Shown: positions 8,530-16,540 of the stretch, piece by piece
Numbering within the stretch: position 1 is the stretch's first letter
Layout: each line of letters starts with the position of its first letter
Assembly: GCA_934500705.1 (NCBI GenBank)
Contig: CAKSTI010000008.1
Span: 62,001-126,000, forward strand
Direction of reading: 5' to 3'
Origin: an uncultured Clostridia bacterium
GTDB taxonomy: Bacteria; Bacillota; Clostridia; UMGS1810
DNA: 64,000 nt
The notes under the pieces: generated by a model
Told to the model about the DNA's origin: nothing
Database searches by the model: none
The model's input: only the letters and a program-made list of their open reading frames with translations
Position numbers and translations under genes: made by a program

Positions 8530-8803
8530 GGCAGTGGGGACTCGAACCCACATTGGTTTCACATAGCAATTTTCCCCGTAACGGCAGTAAATCCCTTGAA
8601 AATACGGCAGTATTCCCTGCGTAATTTACCTTGTTACAGAAAAAATTGCTTATGTGAAACTGCGAGCACCTGTTCGGCTGAATTTTTGCAAAGAATTTCG
8701 GTGCGTAAGGGTGCAGGCGGGCTGACGCCCGTCAAAGCCGACAAGGCGGAAGGCTTTGTGAAAATTCAGTCGACAGGCAATGCGGGTTCGAGTCCCCGCT
8801 GCC
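8530..8803. mobile_element. Family A inverted-repeat element, full-length copy 1 (MITE-like, tRNA T-arm-like ends)
   Basis: A 274-bp element with 26-base terminal inverted repeats at 8530-8555 and 8778-8803 (GGCAG...CATTG against CAATG...CTGCC). Inside are nested arms, for example GGTTTCACATAGCAATTTT against AAAATTGCTTATGTGAAAC, so a transcript could fold into a large branched hairpin. In this copy the ends contain GGGTTCGAGTCCC, like a tRNA T-arm, but no tRNA body is present. Nearly identical cores occur at 40984-41140 and 56016-56289. It has no coding capacity. The right flank is TA and the left is CA. The last base forms part of the rnc stop codon. Confidence 0.8.
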
Positions 8804-9489
8804 TAACCTAAAAGTTCAATCGCAATCTTTGCCGCCGCCTGTTCAGCCTTCTTTTTGCTGGTGCCCTCGGCACGGGACTTTTCATTCCCGTTTATAATTA
8901 CGGCAACCTCAAACTTCTTTGCGTGCTCCGGGCCGCTCTCGCCGACAACCTCGTAGGAAAGCGTACCGCCCTTTGCCTGGACAAGTTCTTGAAGTTCGGT
9001 TTTGTAATTATTTATCAGTGAATTTCCGCTCGCAAGCGAATTGATTTTCTCCGACAGACTGCCGAGTATCAGCTCTCTTGCCGGAGCGTATCCGCCGTCA
9101 AGGTAGACCGCCGCAATGACTGCCTCCATAGCGTCGCACAGGGTTGAGGGGCGGTTTGTACCGCCGGATTTAATTTCGCCCTTTCCCAGAATAAGGTAAC
9201 TGCCCACGCCGAGCTCTTTTGCCATTTCGGCAAGCGAGTCCTCGCAGACAACCTTTGCCCTGAGTTCGGTAAGCTTGCCTTCGGGAAAAGAGCGCAGATT
9301 TGAAAAAATGTACTCACTCACGGCAACCGACAAAACGGAATCACCGAAAAATTCAAGCCTTTGGTTTGAATAAATGCGGTCCTCGTGCTTCTCGTTAAGA
9401 TAAGACGGATGCGTGAGCGCCGTTTTTAAAAGCGTTCTGTCCTTAAACGAGTACCCTATGTTTTTTTCAAGTCCTTTTAAATCCATCAT
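8803..9489 (-). CDS. rnc: Ribonuclease III
   Basis: Endonuclease that cuts double-stranded RNA, needed for 30S/23S rRNA processing. The 228-residue protein has the catalytic signature NQRLEFFGDSVLSV near residue 43, the second acidic site CDAMEAVIAAVYLDGGY, and a C-terminal double-stranded-RNA-binding domain beginning NYKTELQELVQAKGG. Two adjacent ATGs are possible; the first (9489) has AGAGG at the better distance. It lies 14 bases after acpP and is probably co-transcribed with it. Its stop codon TAG is made of genomic TA plus the first base of the element at 8530-8803. Confidence 0.95.
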   Translation of the reverse strand: MMDLKGLEKNIGYSFKDRTLLKTALTHPSYLNEKHEDRIYSNQRLEFFGDSVLSVAVSEYIFSNLRSFPEGKLTELRAKVVCEDSLAEMAKELGVGSYLILGKGEIKSGGTNRPSTLCDAMEAVIAAVYLDGGYAPARELILGSLSEKINSLASGNSLINNYKTELQELVQAKGGTLSYEVVGESGPEHAKKFEVAVIINGNEKSRAEGTSKKKAEQAAAKIAIELLG

Positions 9490-9503
9490 ATGTTTTTCCT
9501 CTT

Positions 9504-9737
9504 TTACTGTCTTGCTTTGATATATTCAACGGCTGCGCCCACGGTTGAAATGCCCTCGGCATCTTCTTCGGGGATTTCAATATCAAATTCCTCCTCCATT
9601 GCCATAATAAGTTCCACAATGTCGAGTGAATCCGCTCCGAGGTCATCTATAAAAGACGCTTCCATTGTGATGTCGTTTTCATCAACACCAAGCTGCTCAA
9701 CCAAAATCTCTTTAATTTTCTCAAATATCATCTGCAT
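9504..9737 (-). CDS. acpP: Acyl carrier protein
   Basis: Carries growing fatty acyl chains on a phosphopantetheine arm in type II fatty acid synthesis. The 77-residue acidic protein contains the modification site DDLGADSLDIVEL, the serine of DSL being the attachment residue near position 37. Size and charge are those of housekeeping AcpP. It precedes rnc, as in many Gram-positive genomes (where plsX/fabD may also be near; they are not here). A consensus promoter lies just upstream. Confidence 0.95.
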   Translation of the reverse strand: MQMIFEKIKEILVEQLGVDENDITMEASFIDDLGADSLDIVELIMAMEEEFDIEIPEEDAEGISTVGAAVEYIKARQ

Positions 9738-9767
9738 TCACCTCCGTCCTGTATATTACAATAACAT

Positions 9768-9796
9768 AGTATATAGTGTCTTGGCAAAAAATGCAA
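9768..9796 (-). promoter_or_regulatory. Sigma-A-type promoter of acpP-rnc
   Basis: Minus strand TTGCAT (9791-9796), 17-base spacer, TATACT (9768-9773), about 30 bases before acpP. It sits in the short gap after potD. Confidence 0.6.
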
Positions 9797-9815
9797 GTAT
9801 TTTTTTATATATTTT

Positions 9816-10856
9816 TTAATTTACCTTTAACTGCTGCCATAGCTCGCTGTATTTCTCGGTGAGTTCGCTGTCGTAGGCAAAGATTTCCATATCTTTAAGC
9901 TCGCTCAAATCGGGGTAACGCAGTTTATTATCCCTCACGCTTTTGTCGAGGAGTTTCTGCCCTTCAACATTTGCGGTAGAATAGCCGATATACTCCGCAT
10001 TCATCTTTGCAATATCCGGACGGCACATAAAGTCGATAAACTTCTCCGCCTCGGTCTGATGCTTGCTTGTGACGGGCACAACCATTGCGTCAAACCAAAG
10101 GTTGGAGCCTTCCTCCGGAATACTGTACGCAAGCGACTCGTTCAAATCCATACAGTAGAAAGCGTCACCCGACCAGGCAATGGTGAGAGCGCCCTCGTTT
10201 GCAATCATCTTGTCCTTGCCCTCGTCGCCGCAGTACGCCTGAACAAGAGGCTTTTGCGCAATCAGCGCCTTCTTTGCCTCGGCAAGCTCGCCGTCGTCTT
10301 TGCTGTTCATAGAGTAGCCGAGCATCTTCATAGTTATGCCTATGGCGTCACGCTCGCTGTCGAGCATAAAGATTTCGCCGGAATACTTTTTGTCAAATAT
10401 CGCCTTCCAGCTCTTAACGTCCTTCTCGTCCACCATATCCTTATTATAGAGTATGCCCATTGTGCCCCACATATACGGCACGGTGTACTCACAGTTTGGG
10501 TCGTAGTCGAGGTTGAGATACTGTTTGCCGATATTCTTTATATTCGGGATATTGTCATAATTGAGTTTGTTAAGCAGACCCTCGGACGCCATTCTCTCAA
10601 CCATATAATCGGACGGAAACACGACGTCATACGCACTGCTCTTGTTTTTTACCTTAATATACATTTCCTCATTTGTAAAGTACGTTTCGTAGTTCACCTT
10701 TATATCGGGGTTTTCCTTTTCAAAAAGCGAGATTACTTCCTCGTCAATATAATCTCCCACGTTATAGACGTTTATTACCGTCTTTTTTTCGCCGCAGCCG
10801 ACAAAAAGGGTCGATGACAGGGTGACTGCCAGAATAATGCTCAAAAATTTTTTCAT
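9816..10856 (-). CDS. potD: Spermidine/putrescine ABC transporter substrate-binding lipoprotein PotD
   Basis: Extracytoplasmic polyamine-binding lipoprotein that feeds the PotBC permease. The 346-residue product begins MKKFLSIILAVTLS and has the lipobox LFVGC near residue 21. The mature part opens with VINVYNVGDYIDEEVISLFE, as in PotD/PotF proteins, followed by conserved AYDVVFPSDYMVERM and MWGTMGILYNKDMV. The ATG at 10856 is preferred over the TTG one codon upstream; AGGAGG lies eight bases away. It is last in potA-potB-potC-potD. Substrate preference between spermidine and putrescine cannot be read from the sequence. Confidence 0.92.
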   Translation of the reverse strand: MKKFLSIILAVTLSSTLFVGCGEKKTVINVYNVGDYIDEEVISLFEKENPDIKVNYETYFTNEEMYIKVKNKSSAYDVVFPSDYMVERMASEGLLNKLNYDNIPNIKNIGKQYLNLDYDPNCEYTVPYMWGTMGILYNKDMVDEKDVKSWKAIFDKKYSGEIFMLDSERDAIGITMKMLGYSMNSKDDGELAEAKKALIAQKPLVQAYCGDEGKDKMIANEGALTIAWSGDAFYCMDLNESLAYSIPEEGSNLWFDAMVVPVTSKHQTEAEKFIDFMCRPDIAKMNAEYIGYSTANVEGQKLLDKSVRDNKLRYPDLSELKDMEIFAYDSELTEKYSELWQQLKVN

Positions 10857-10867
10857 CAATTTACCTC

Positions 10868-11668
10868 CTACTTAATCAGAACGTTGTCGTCCTTGTCCTT
10901 GGACGTTCTCTTGCTTATGATAAACAGCATCGCCATTATGGCAACAAACATCACGGCGCAAAGTGCGTTAATCTTGGGATTTAACCTCTTTGCCGTGGAA
11001 TATACGTAAATCGACAGATTGCTCACGCCGTTTCCCGTGGTGAAAAAACTTATTACAAAATCGTCGATTGAAAGCGTAAACGCAAGCAGCAATCCGTTTA
11101 CTATGCCCGGCATTATCTCCGGCATAACCACGTGGCGGAATGCGTACCACGGGCGTGCGCCCAGGTCTATTGCCGCCTCGTACAGATTGGGGTCGAGCGT
11201 CATAAGTTTGGGCGTGACGGAGAGTATTACATACGGTATATTAAACGTGATGTGCGCAAGGAGCATCGTAAACATACCCCTCGGCACTCCTGCGGCTATA
11301 AACAGTATCATCAGCGAAACACCGATTACAAGCTCACTGCTGACCATAGGAATGTTCGTTATTTCCGAAATAATGTTTCTCACACGCTTACTGCGGAAAC
11401 CCTGTATGCCTATTGCCGCCGCCGTGCCTATTGCGCACGAGATGACCGCCGACAGCACGCCCACGATGAGTGTGTTGCGCAGTGCCGCAAGCAGCTGCAT
11501 ATCGGAGAGCATCTGCTCGTACCATTTGAGCGAAAAGCCGCCCCACACGCCTCTTGACTTGGACTCATTGAACGAAAAGGCAATGAGCACCGCAATGGGT
11601 ACATACAAAAATATGAATATGAGATACAGATAAACGCTCTCAAACGTTCTTTTCAATTTAGTTTTCAA
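10868..11668 (-). CDS. potC: Spermidine/putrescine ABC transporter permease PotC
   Basis: Inner-membrane permease subunit of the polyamine importer. The 266-residue protein has about six transmembrane helices and the EAA loop EAAIDLGARPWYAFRHVV near residue 155, which docks onto the ATPase PotA. The start appears to be a TTG at 11668, preceded by GGTGAGAT; no better ATG is in frame. It follows potB by 16 bases. Confidence 0.92.
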   Translation of the reverse strand: MKTKLKRTFESVYLYLIFIFLYVPIAVLIAFSFNESKSRGVWGGFSLKWYEQMLSDMQLLAALRNTLIVGVLSAVISCAIGTAAAIGIQGFRSKRVRNIISEITNIPMVSSELVIGVSLMILFIAAGVPRGMFTMLLAHITFNIPYVILSVTPKLMTLDPNLYEAAIDLGARPWYAFRHVVMPEIMPGIVNGLLLAFTLSIDDFVISFFTTGNGVSNLSIYVYSTAKRLNPKINALCAVMFVAIMAMLFIISKRTSKDKDDNVLIK

Positions 11669-11684
11669 CTTATTATCTCACCGC

Positions 11685-12530
11685 CTAAAACATAGCCATT
11701 TGCTGGTTGCCCTTGTTAAAAAGGTTCATAATCTTCATAGATGCAAAGACCAGTATCATCATTATTATAGAAATTGCCGAGCCGAAGTTCCAGTTGTTTG
11801 CAACAAGGAACTGCTGTTCAATCAAATTACCTATCAGCATTATGCGTCCGCCGCCGAAAATATTTGATATATAAAACGTGGTAATCGACGGCAAAAACAC
11901 CATAGTTATGCCCGAAACCACACCCGGAAGGCTCAGCGGCAACGTTACACGCATAAACACCTTAAACGGGTTTGCTCCCAAATCCTCCGCCGCCTCTTTA
12001 AGACTCAAATCTATCTTTGCAAGCACGGAGTAAAGCGGAAGTATCATAAACGGTATAAAGTCGTACACCATTCCGAGGACAACCGCCGAGGTGGTATAGA
12101 GGATATTCACCTTTGGCAGGTGAAAAAACCCCAAAACGGTGTTCAAAAGTCCGTTGGACTCCAAAATCGTGAGCCACGAGTACGTCCTTAGCATCATATT
12201 CATCCACATAGGCATTACAAAGAGCATAAACATCGTACTGCTCTTTTTGCCGAGCGCCGCACGCTCCCTCTCCCTCTTTGCCAGAATATAGGCAACGGGA
12301 TAGCCGAGAATGAGGCAGAAAAAGGTGCTCAAAAGCGCAATCCACAGCGAATAGGCAAAGATTTTCATATACGTAACGTCAAAGAAGTTTACATAATTTT
12401 CGAGCGAAAACGCCGAACTTCCGCCCGTTGTGAGCACGTTGACGCTGTATAAAAGCACAAGCACAATCGGCGCTATTACAAATACCGCAAGCCAGGCAAG
12501 GTGCGGATAGGAAAGACATTTTTTATACAT
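11685..12530 (-). CDS. potB: Spermidine/putrescine ABC transporter permease PotB
   Basis: Second permease subunit of the polyamine importer, about 281 residues with six membrane helices and the EAA loop EAAEDLGANPFKVFMRVTL. The ATG at 12530 is preceded by GGGGGGTGG and gives the usual short cytoplasmic N-terminus MYKKCLSYPHLAW. A longer TTG frame would overlap the potA stop and is less likely. Part of the potABCD operon. Confidence 0.92.
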   Translation of the reverse strand: MYKKCLSYPHLAWLAVFVIAPIVLVLLYSVNVLTTGGSSAFSLENYVNFFDVTYMKIFAYSLWIALLSTFFCLILGYPVAYILAKRERERAALGKKSSTMFMLFVMPMWMNMMLRTYSWLTILESNGLLNTVLGFFHLPKVNILYTTSAVVLGMVYDFIPFMILPLYSVLAKIDLSLKEAAEDLGANPFKVFMRVTLPLSLPGVVSGITMVFLPSITTFYISNIFGGGRIMLIGNLIEQQFLVANNWNFGSAISIIMMILVFASMKIMNLFNKGNQQMAMF

Positions 12531-12544
12531 TTTTCCACCCCCCG

Positions 12545-13582
12545 TCAAGACTTTTTCATTACGTGAATATCAAAGGGTTTGACTATTATGCCGACCTTAG
12601 AGCCGACATCAAAGAGATTGGTGTCGTGCACAATCCACTTCTGCCCGTCGTCGGTACAGACAAACATCTCATAGTGCACACCTTTAAATATTGCCGACTC
12701 CACAGTGCCTGCGATTTTGCCCTTGCCGGGCTCAACGAGGTATATGTCCTCCGGGCGCACAACAACGTCAACCGGCTCGTTCTCGCCGAAGTTTTTGTCC
12801 ACGCACTCAAAGTCCACGCCGTCTATGTTTACCAGGCAATCCGACTTCATAATTCCGGGGACGATGTTGCTCTTGCCGATAAAGTCCGCCACAAATGCGT
12901 TTTTGGGTTCGTTGTAAATATCTGTCGGTGTGCCGATTTGCTGAATTGTCCCCTCACGCATTACCACGACGGTGTCGGACATTGTGAGCGCCTCCTCCTG
13001 GTCGTGTGTTACGTAGATAAAGGTAATTCCAAGCTCTCTTTGCATATTTTTAAGTTCAAGCTGCATACCCTGGCGCAGCTTTAAGTCGAGCGCCGCAAGC
13101 GGTTCGTCCAAAAGCAGAACGGCAGGCTCGTTTACAAGTGCTCTCGCTATTGCAACCCTCTGCTGCTGACCGCCGGAAAGCGACGTTACGGCTCTCTTTT
13201 CAAATCCGCTGAGGTTTACAAGCTCCAAAACTTTGCCGACTTTTTTTGCTATCTCCGCCGACGGCAGTTTTTTGAGTTTAAGGCCGAAGGCAATGTTATC
13301 GGCAACGTTTAAGTGCGGAAAAAGCGCATACTTCTGAAAAACGGTGTTGACCGTGCGCTCATACGGCGGAATACTTAAAATACTCCTACCGTCAAACAGC
13401 ACGTCGCCGCCGTCCGGCTCCTCAAATCCCGCAATAATTCTGAGTATTGTTGATTTTCCGCAGCCGCTCGGGCCAAGAAGTGTGACAAACTCATTTTTGT
13501 CTATGTATAGGTTAATATTTTTTAGAACCTCGTTGTCGTCAAAGCTCTTGCAAACATTTAAAAGCTCAATAAGATGGCTCAT
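12545..13582 (-). CDS. potA: Spermidine/putrescine ABC transporter ATP-binding protein PotA
   Basis: Energy-coupling ATPase of the polyamine importer. About 345 residues with Walker A GPSGCGKST near residue 38, signature LSGGQQQRVAIARAL, Walker B VLLLDEPLAALD, the switch histidine in THDQEEALTMSD, and a C-terminal TOBE-like domain containing VVVRPEDIYLVE. The ATG at 13582 (MSHLIELLN) is favoured because AAAAGGGG lies at a suitable distance; the GTG three codons upstream would overlap that site. First structural gene after the XRE regulator. Confidence 0.94.
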   Translation of the reverse strand: MSHLIELLNVCKSFDDNEVLKNINLYIDKNEFVTLLGPSGCGKSTILRIIAGFEEPDGGDVLFDGRSILSIPPYERTVNTVFQKYALFPHLNVADNIAFGLKLKKLPSAEIAKKVGKVLELVNLSGFEKRAVTSLSGGQQQRVAIARALVNEPAVLLLDEPLAALDLKLRQGMQLELKNMQRELGITFIYVTHDQEEALTMSDTVVVMREGTIQQIGTPTDIYNEPKNAFVADFIGKSNIVPGIMKSDCLVNIDGVDFECVDKNFGENEPVDVVVRPEDIYLVEPGKGKIAGTVESAIFKGVHYEMFVCTDDGQKWIVHDTNLFDVGSKVGIIVKPFDIHVMKKS

Positions 13583-13606
13583 TTTCAGCACCCCTTTTAA
13601 ATAAAG

Positions 13607-14146
13607 TTAAAAATTCGGCGGTGTGGACACCCAAAGCACGCACGCCTCAGTCTTGCCGGCATTTTCTATATAATGCACCTGATTTGTCTTGTAGTAAAAG
13701 CTCTCGTGCTTTTTTGCCCGAAATCGTCTGCCGCCGAGATGCAGATACACACTGCCGCTTAAAACATAGCCGAACTCCTCGCCCTCATGCGGGTCGTCAA
13801 CATAGGACTTGGCGCCCTCGGCAAGCTTTATGATTATCGGCTCCATATCGTGCTTTTGAGAATTGGGCACAATCCAGTCAATCTCGCTGCCTTCCTCTTT
13901 GTTCTGCTTTACAAAGACATCGTCCTTGGTAAAGACAACGCTCTCGTCTGCCGCATCGTTAAAAAAGTCCTTTAAGTCCGTTCCCAGGCATTGGAGCAAA
14001 TCCGAAAGAGTGGAAATGGACGGCGAGGCGAGGTCACGCTCAATCTGCGATATAAACCCCTTTGAAAGCTCGCACCTGTCCGCAAGCTCCTCTTGTGTGA
14101 GGTTATTCTTAATTCTCAGCCGTTTCAGCTTACTGCCGATTTCCAT
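13607..14146 (-). CDS. XRE-family regulator with C-terminal cupin, probable repressor of the pot operon
   Basis: Transcription factor of 179 residues. Residues 6-60 form a helix-turn-helix (LKRLRIKNNLTQEELADRC, then SKGFISQIERD), and residues about 105-175 form a cupin barrel (HEGEEFGYVLSGSVYLHLG, HYIENAGKT). This architecture is that of PuuR-like polyamine regulators. It is the first gene of the transcript and lies 24 bases before potA, so it most likely senses polyamines and controls uptake and itself. A 6-5-6 palindrome sits between its promoter and start. The ligand is inferred from the neighbours only. Confidence 0.88.
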   Translation of the reverse strand: MEIGSKLKRLRIKNNLTQEELADRCELSKGFISQIERDLASPSISTLSDLLQCLGTDLKDFFNDAADESVVFTKDDVFVKQNKEEGSEIDWIVPNSQKHDMEPIIIKLAEGAKSYVDDPHEGEEFGYVLSGSVYLHLGGRRFRAKKHESFYYKTNQVHYIENAGKTEACVLWVSTPPNF

Positions 14147-14214
14147 TAACAGCCAAATGCAAAACGAATTTTTGCATCTGTTCCTCCCTTGAAGTTTTTA
14201 ATAGTAAAATTTAA

Positions 14215-14231
14215 GTTTAGTTTTGCTAAAC
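14215..14231. promoter_or_regulatory. Candidate operator of the XRE-cupin regulator
   Basis: Perfect inverted repeat GTTTAG-TTTTG-CTAAAC, placed downstream of the -10 element at 14247-14252 and about 70 bases before the regulator start. Position and symmetry fit a dimeric helix-turn-helix repressor. Confidence 0.55.
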
Positions 14232-14246
14232 TCAAATACAAAAAAT

Positions 14247-14275
14247 ATTATAATATCAAAACACCCTTATGTCAA
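14247..14275 (-). promoter_or_regulatory. Near-consensus promoter of the XRE-potABCD operon
   Basis: Minus strand TTGACA (14270-14275), 17-base spacer, TATAAT (14247-14252); both hexamers are perfect. A strong promoter fits an operon held down by a repressor. Confidence 0.8.
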
Positions 14276-14338
14276 TAGCGAAACGCAAAAAATATCACAT
14301 TTTGGAAAGGGATTTTTTGATACATTTTCCAAATGATG

Positions 14339-15178
14339 TTATCTTAAAAATTTCTTTTTGTAATTTTGTGGTGAGTAGCCCGTCATACGCTTAAAGACGA
14401 CGGCAAAATAGTTGGGGTTGTCAAAGCCGAGTTTTTCGCTGATTTCGCCGATGCGGTAGCCTTTTTCGAGCAGGCGGTACGCCTCTTTGAGTTTGAGGTT
14501 TAAAAAATATGCGTGTGGGCTTATTCCGCAGTACTTCATAAACGTGCGCTTAACGCCCGTTTCGCTCGTGTGCGCCTCGGCGGCAAGCTGTTTTATGGTA
14601 AGACTGCCTTGGATATGGTTTTGCATAGTTTTTACAAGGTGGCGGAACAGCTTTGCCTGTTCGGTGCGTTCAAAGCTTTCGTTGGTCGGCTTTTCGGCGC
14701 AGATTTCGAGAAGGAAAGTTTCAAGAGCGTTGCAGAAAATCTGCATTTTAACGCCGTTTTCAAACCACTTTCTCACGCAGGCGTCGTTTGGTTCCTCGTC
14801 CCTTGTGTACTCACGGTAAGTTTCAACAAGCCATTCAAAGGCAAACTTTGCGTCCCCGTCAATTTTAAAGGTGCTGTCCTCCAACTTTTGCGACAGGGCG
14901 CCGCTCACGTCAAATGTGACGACAAAGAATTTGAGCGTTTCCTGCCCCTGCGTCCATATGCGGTGAAACTCCATAGGCTTATGGAAAATCATCTCTCCTG
15001 CGCCGAGCGTATACACCCTGTCGTCCGCCGACACTCCCGCCGTGCCGTCCAGCACGCAGACGCACTCCCAGAAGTTGTGCATCTCGCCGGGGAAGTATCT
15101 GCCTGCCTCATAGGCGGTGTCGAACACGGTGTAAACGCCCGTGATTTCAAGCGGACGGCGGTTTAAAAATTTATTCAT
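14339..15178 (-). CDS. AraC-family transcriptional regulator
   Basis: Protein of about 279 residues. The N-terminal half is a cupin-like sensor domain (PGEMHNFWECVCVLDGTAGV); the C-terminal 100 residues carry two helix-turn-helix units, LTIKQLAAEAHTSETGVKR and YRIGEISEKLGFDNPNYFA, ending in the family-typical GYSPQNYKK. The ATG at 15178 has GAGGTG at good spacing; the GTG three codons upstream is an alternative. It is divergent from the two Gfo/Idh/MocA genes and shares a 150-base intergenic region with them, so it is likely their sugar-responsive activator. No ligand can be named. Confidence 0.9.
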   Translation of the reverse strand: MNKFLNRRPLEITGVYTVFDTAYEAGRYFPGEMHNFWECVCVLDGTAGVSADDRVYTLGAGEMIFHKPMEFHRIWTQGQETLKFFVVTFDVSGALSQKLEDSTFKIDGDAKFAFEWLVETYREYTRDEEPNDACVRKWFENGVKMQIFCNALETFLLEICAEKPTNESFERTEQAKLFRHLVKTMQNHIQGSLTIKQLAAEAHTSETGVKRTFMKYCGISPHAYFLNLKLKEAYRLLEKGYRIGEISEKLGFDNPNYFAVVFKRMTGYSPQNYKKKFLR

Positions 15179-15331
15179 TTTCCGCACCTCATTTCTGACC
15201 CGAAATTATATAAAAATTGCGTTTGAATTGCATATATTAGTCTGTTTTTGTATAGATATTCCGCATTTGTTGCGTTACAATGATAATACCACAACAGCTA
15301 AATATTGTAAAGTAAAACGGGAGGAATTTTT

Positions 15332-16537
15332 ATGGAAAAAGTTAAAATGGGAATAATCGGCCTCGGCTGCAGAGGTCACGGCCTTATGAAGGACATCATC
15401 TTGGAGTGCGGCAAAGCCGAAGTTACCGTAGTTTGCGACGTATACGAGGACAGATGCGAAAAGGCGGCGGAAACCGTCTATGAGAAAACCGGCAGAAAGC
15501 CGCAGCAGACAACCGACTATCACGACGTACTCGACAAGAGCAAGGTTGACTGCGTGCTCATTACCACCTCGTGGCAGACTCACATTCCGATTGCGATAGA
15601 AACCCTGCGTGCCGGCGTGGCGCTTGCGCTCGAAGTGGGCAACGCATACTCAATTCAGCAGTGCTGGGAGCTTGTGCGTGCGTGGGAGGAAACGCACACG
15701 CCGTTTATGTTTATGGAAAACTGCAACTACGGCAGATACGAGCTTATGGCTCTCAATATGAAGGATATGGGCGTTTTCGGCGACATTATCCACTGCGCCG
15801 GCGGCTACCACCACTTCCTTGCGGAGGAAATATGCTTCGGACGTGAAAACCGCCACTACCGCCTTGACAACTATTTAAAGAGAAACTGCGAAAACTACCC
15901 CACTCACGAGCTTGGCCCCATCGCCAGAATGCTTGACATCAACTACGGAAACCGTATGCTCTCCCTCACCGCCACCGCCTCAAAGTCCGTCGCACTGCAC
16001 GAGTACCTAAAAAACAAGAAGGCTGACGACTCCGTGCTCTTAAACTCACACTTTAACCAGGGCGATGTTGTAAGCACCGCAATCAAATGTGCAAACGGTG
16101 AAACGATTGCCCTCACTCTCGACACCTGCGCACCCGGGTTCTACAACAGAGGATTTACAGTAATAGGCACAAAATGCAGATATGACGAGATAACAAATTC
16201 TATATTTTTTGCCGATGATACAGAGCTTGAATTTTCGTGGAAAAAAGAGTATAATAACGTTGATACGAAATACATTGAAAAATACGAACACCCGATTTGG
16301 CAAAAGTATCAGAAAGACGGTGTTCAGGGTTCACACGACGGTATGGACTGGCTCGAATTTAACGAATTTTTTGACCGCTTAATTGAGGGCAAACCCCACC
16401 GCATTGACGTCTACGACGCCGCAAGCTGGATGTCGATAGGCTGCCTTACCGAGCAGTCGATAGCTCTCGGCGGTGCACCCGTTGCAATTCCCGACTTCAC
16501 CGACGGAAAGTGGATTACAAGGAAAACAGAGGATTAA
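15332..16537 (+). CDS. Gfo/Idh/MocA-family protein, GH109-like
   Basis: NAD(P)-dependent sugar enzyme of 401 residues. The N-terminal Rossmann fold starts KMGIIGLGCRGHGLMKD. The C-terminal part has MENCNYGRYELMALNMKD, GVFGDIIHCAGGYHH and THELGPIARMLDINYGNR, a pattern known from glycoside hydrolase family 109 (NAD-dependent alpha-N-acetylgalactosaminidases). The EKP motif of ordinary Gfo/Idh dehydrogenases is replaced by LEVGNAYS, also consistent with the GH109 branch. The ribosome site GGGAGGA is strong. It is co-transcribed with the next gene. Hydrolase against oxidoreductase activity cannot be decided from sequence. Confidence 0.85.
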   Translation: MEKVKMGIIGLGCRGHGLMKDIILECGKAEVTVVCDVYEDRCEKAAETVYEKTGRKPQQTTDYHDVLDKSKVDCVLITTSWQTHIPIAIETLRAGVALALEVGNAYSIQQCWELVRAWEETHTPFMFMENCNYGRYELMALNMKDMGVFGDIIHCAGGYHHFLAEEICFGRENRHYRLDNYLKRNCENYPTHELGPIARMLDINYGNRMLSLTATASKSVALHEYLKNKKADDSVLLNSHFNQGDVVSTAIKCANGETIALTLDTCAPGFYNRGFTVIGTKCRYDEITNSIFFADDTELEFSWKKEYNNVDTKYIEKYEHPIWQKYQKDGVQGSHDGMDWLEFNEFFDRLIEGKPHRIDVYDAASWMSIGCLTEQSIALGGAPVAIPDFTDGKWITRKTED

Positions 16538-16540
16538 ATT

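Noticed and set aside
8530..8803. A tRNA gene, suggested by GGGTTCGAGTCCC at both ends
   Set aside because: No acceptor, D or anticodon arms are present, the T-like stem has an extra base, and the same core occurs in copies whose ends do not resemble tRNA.
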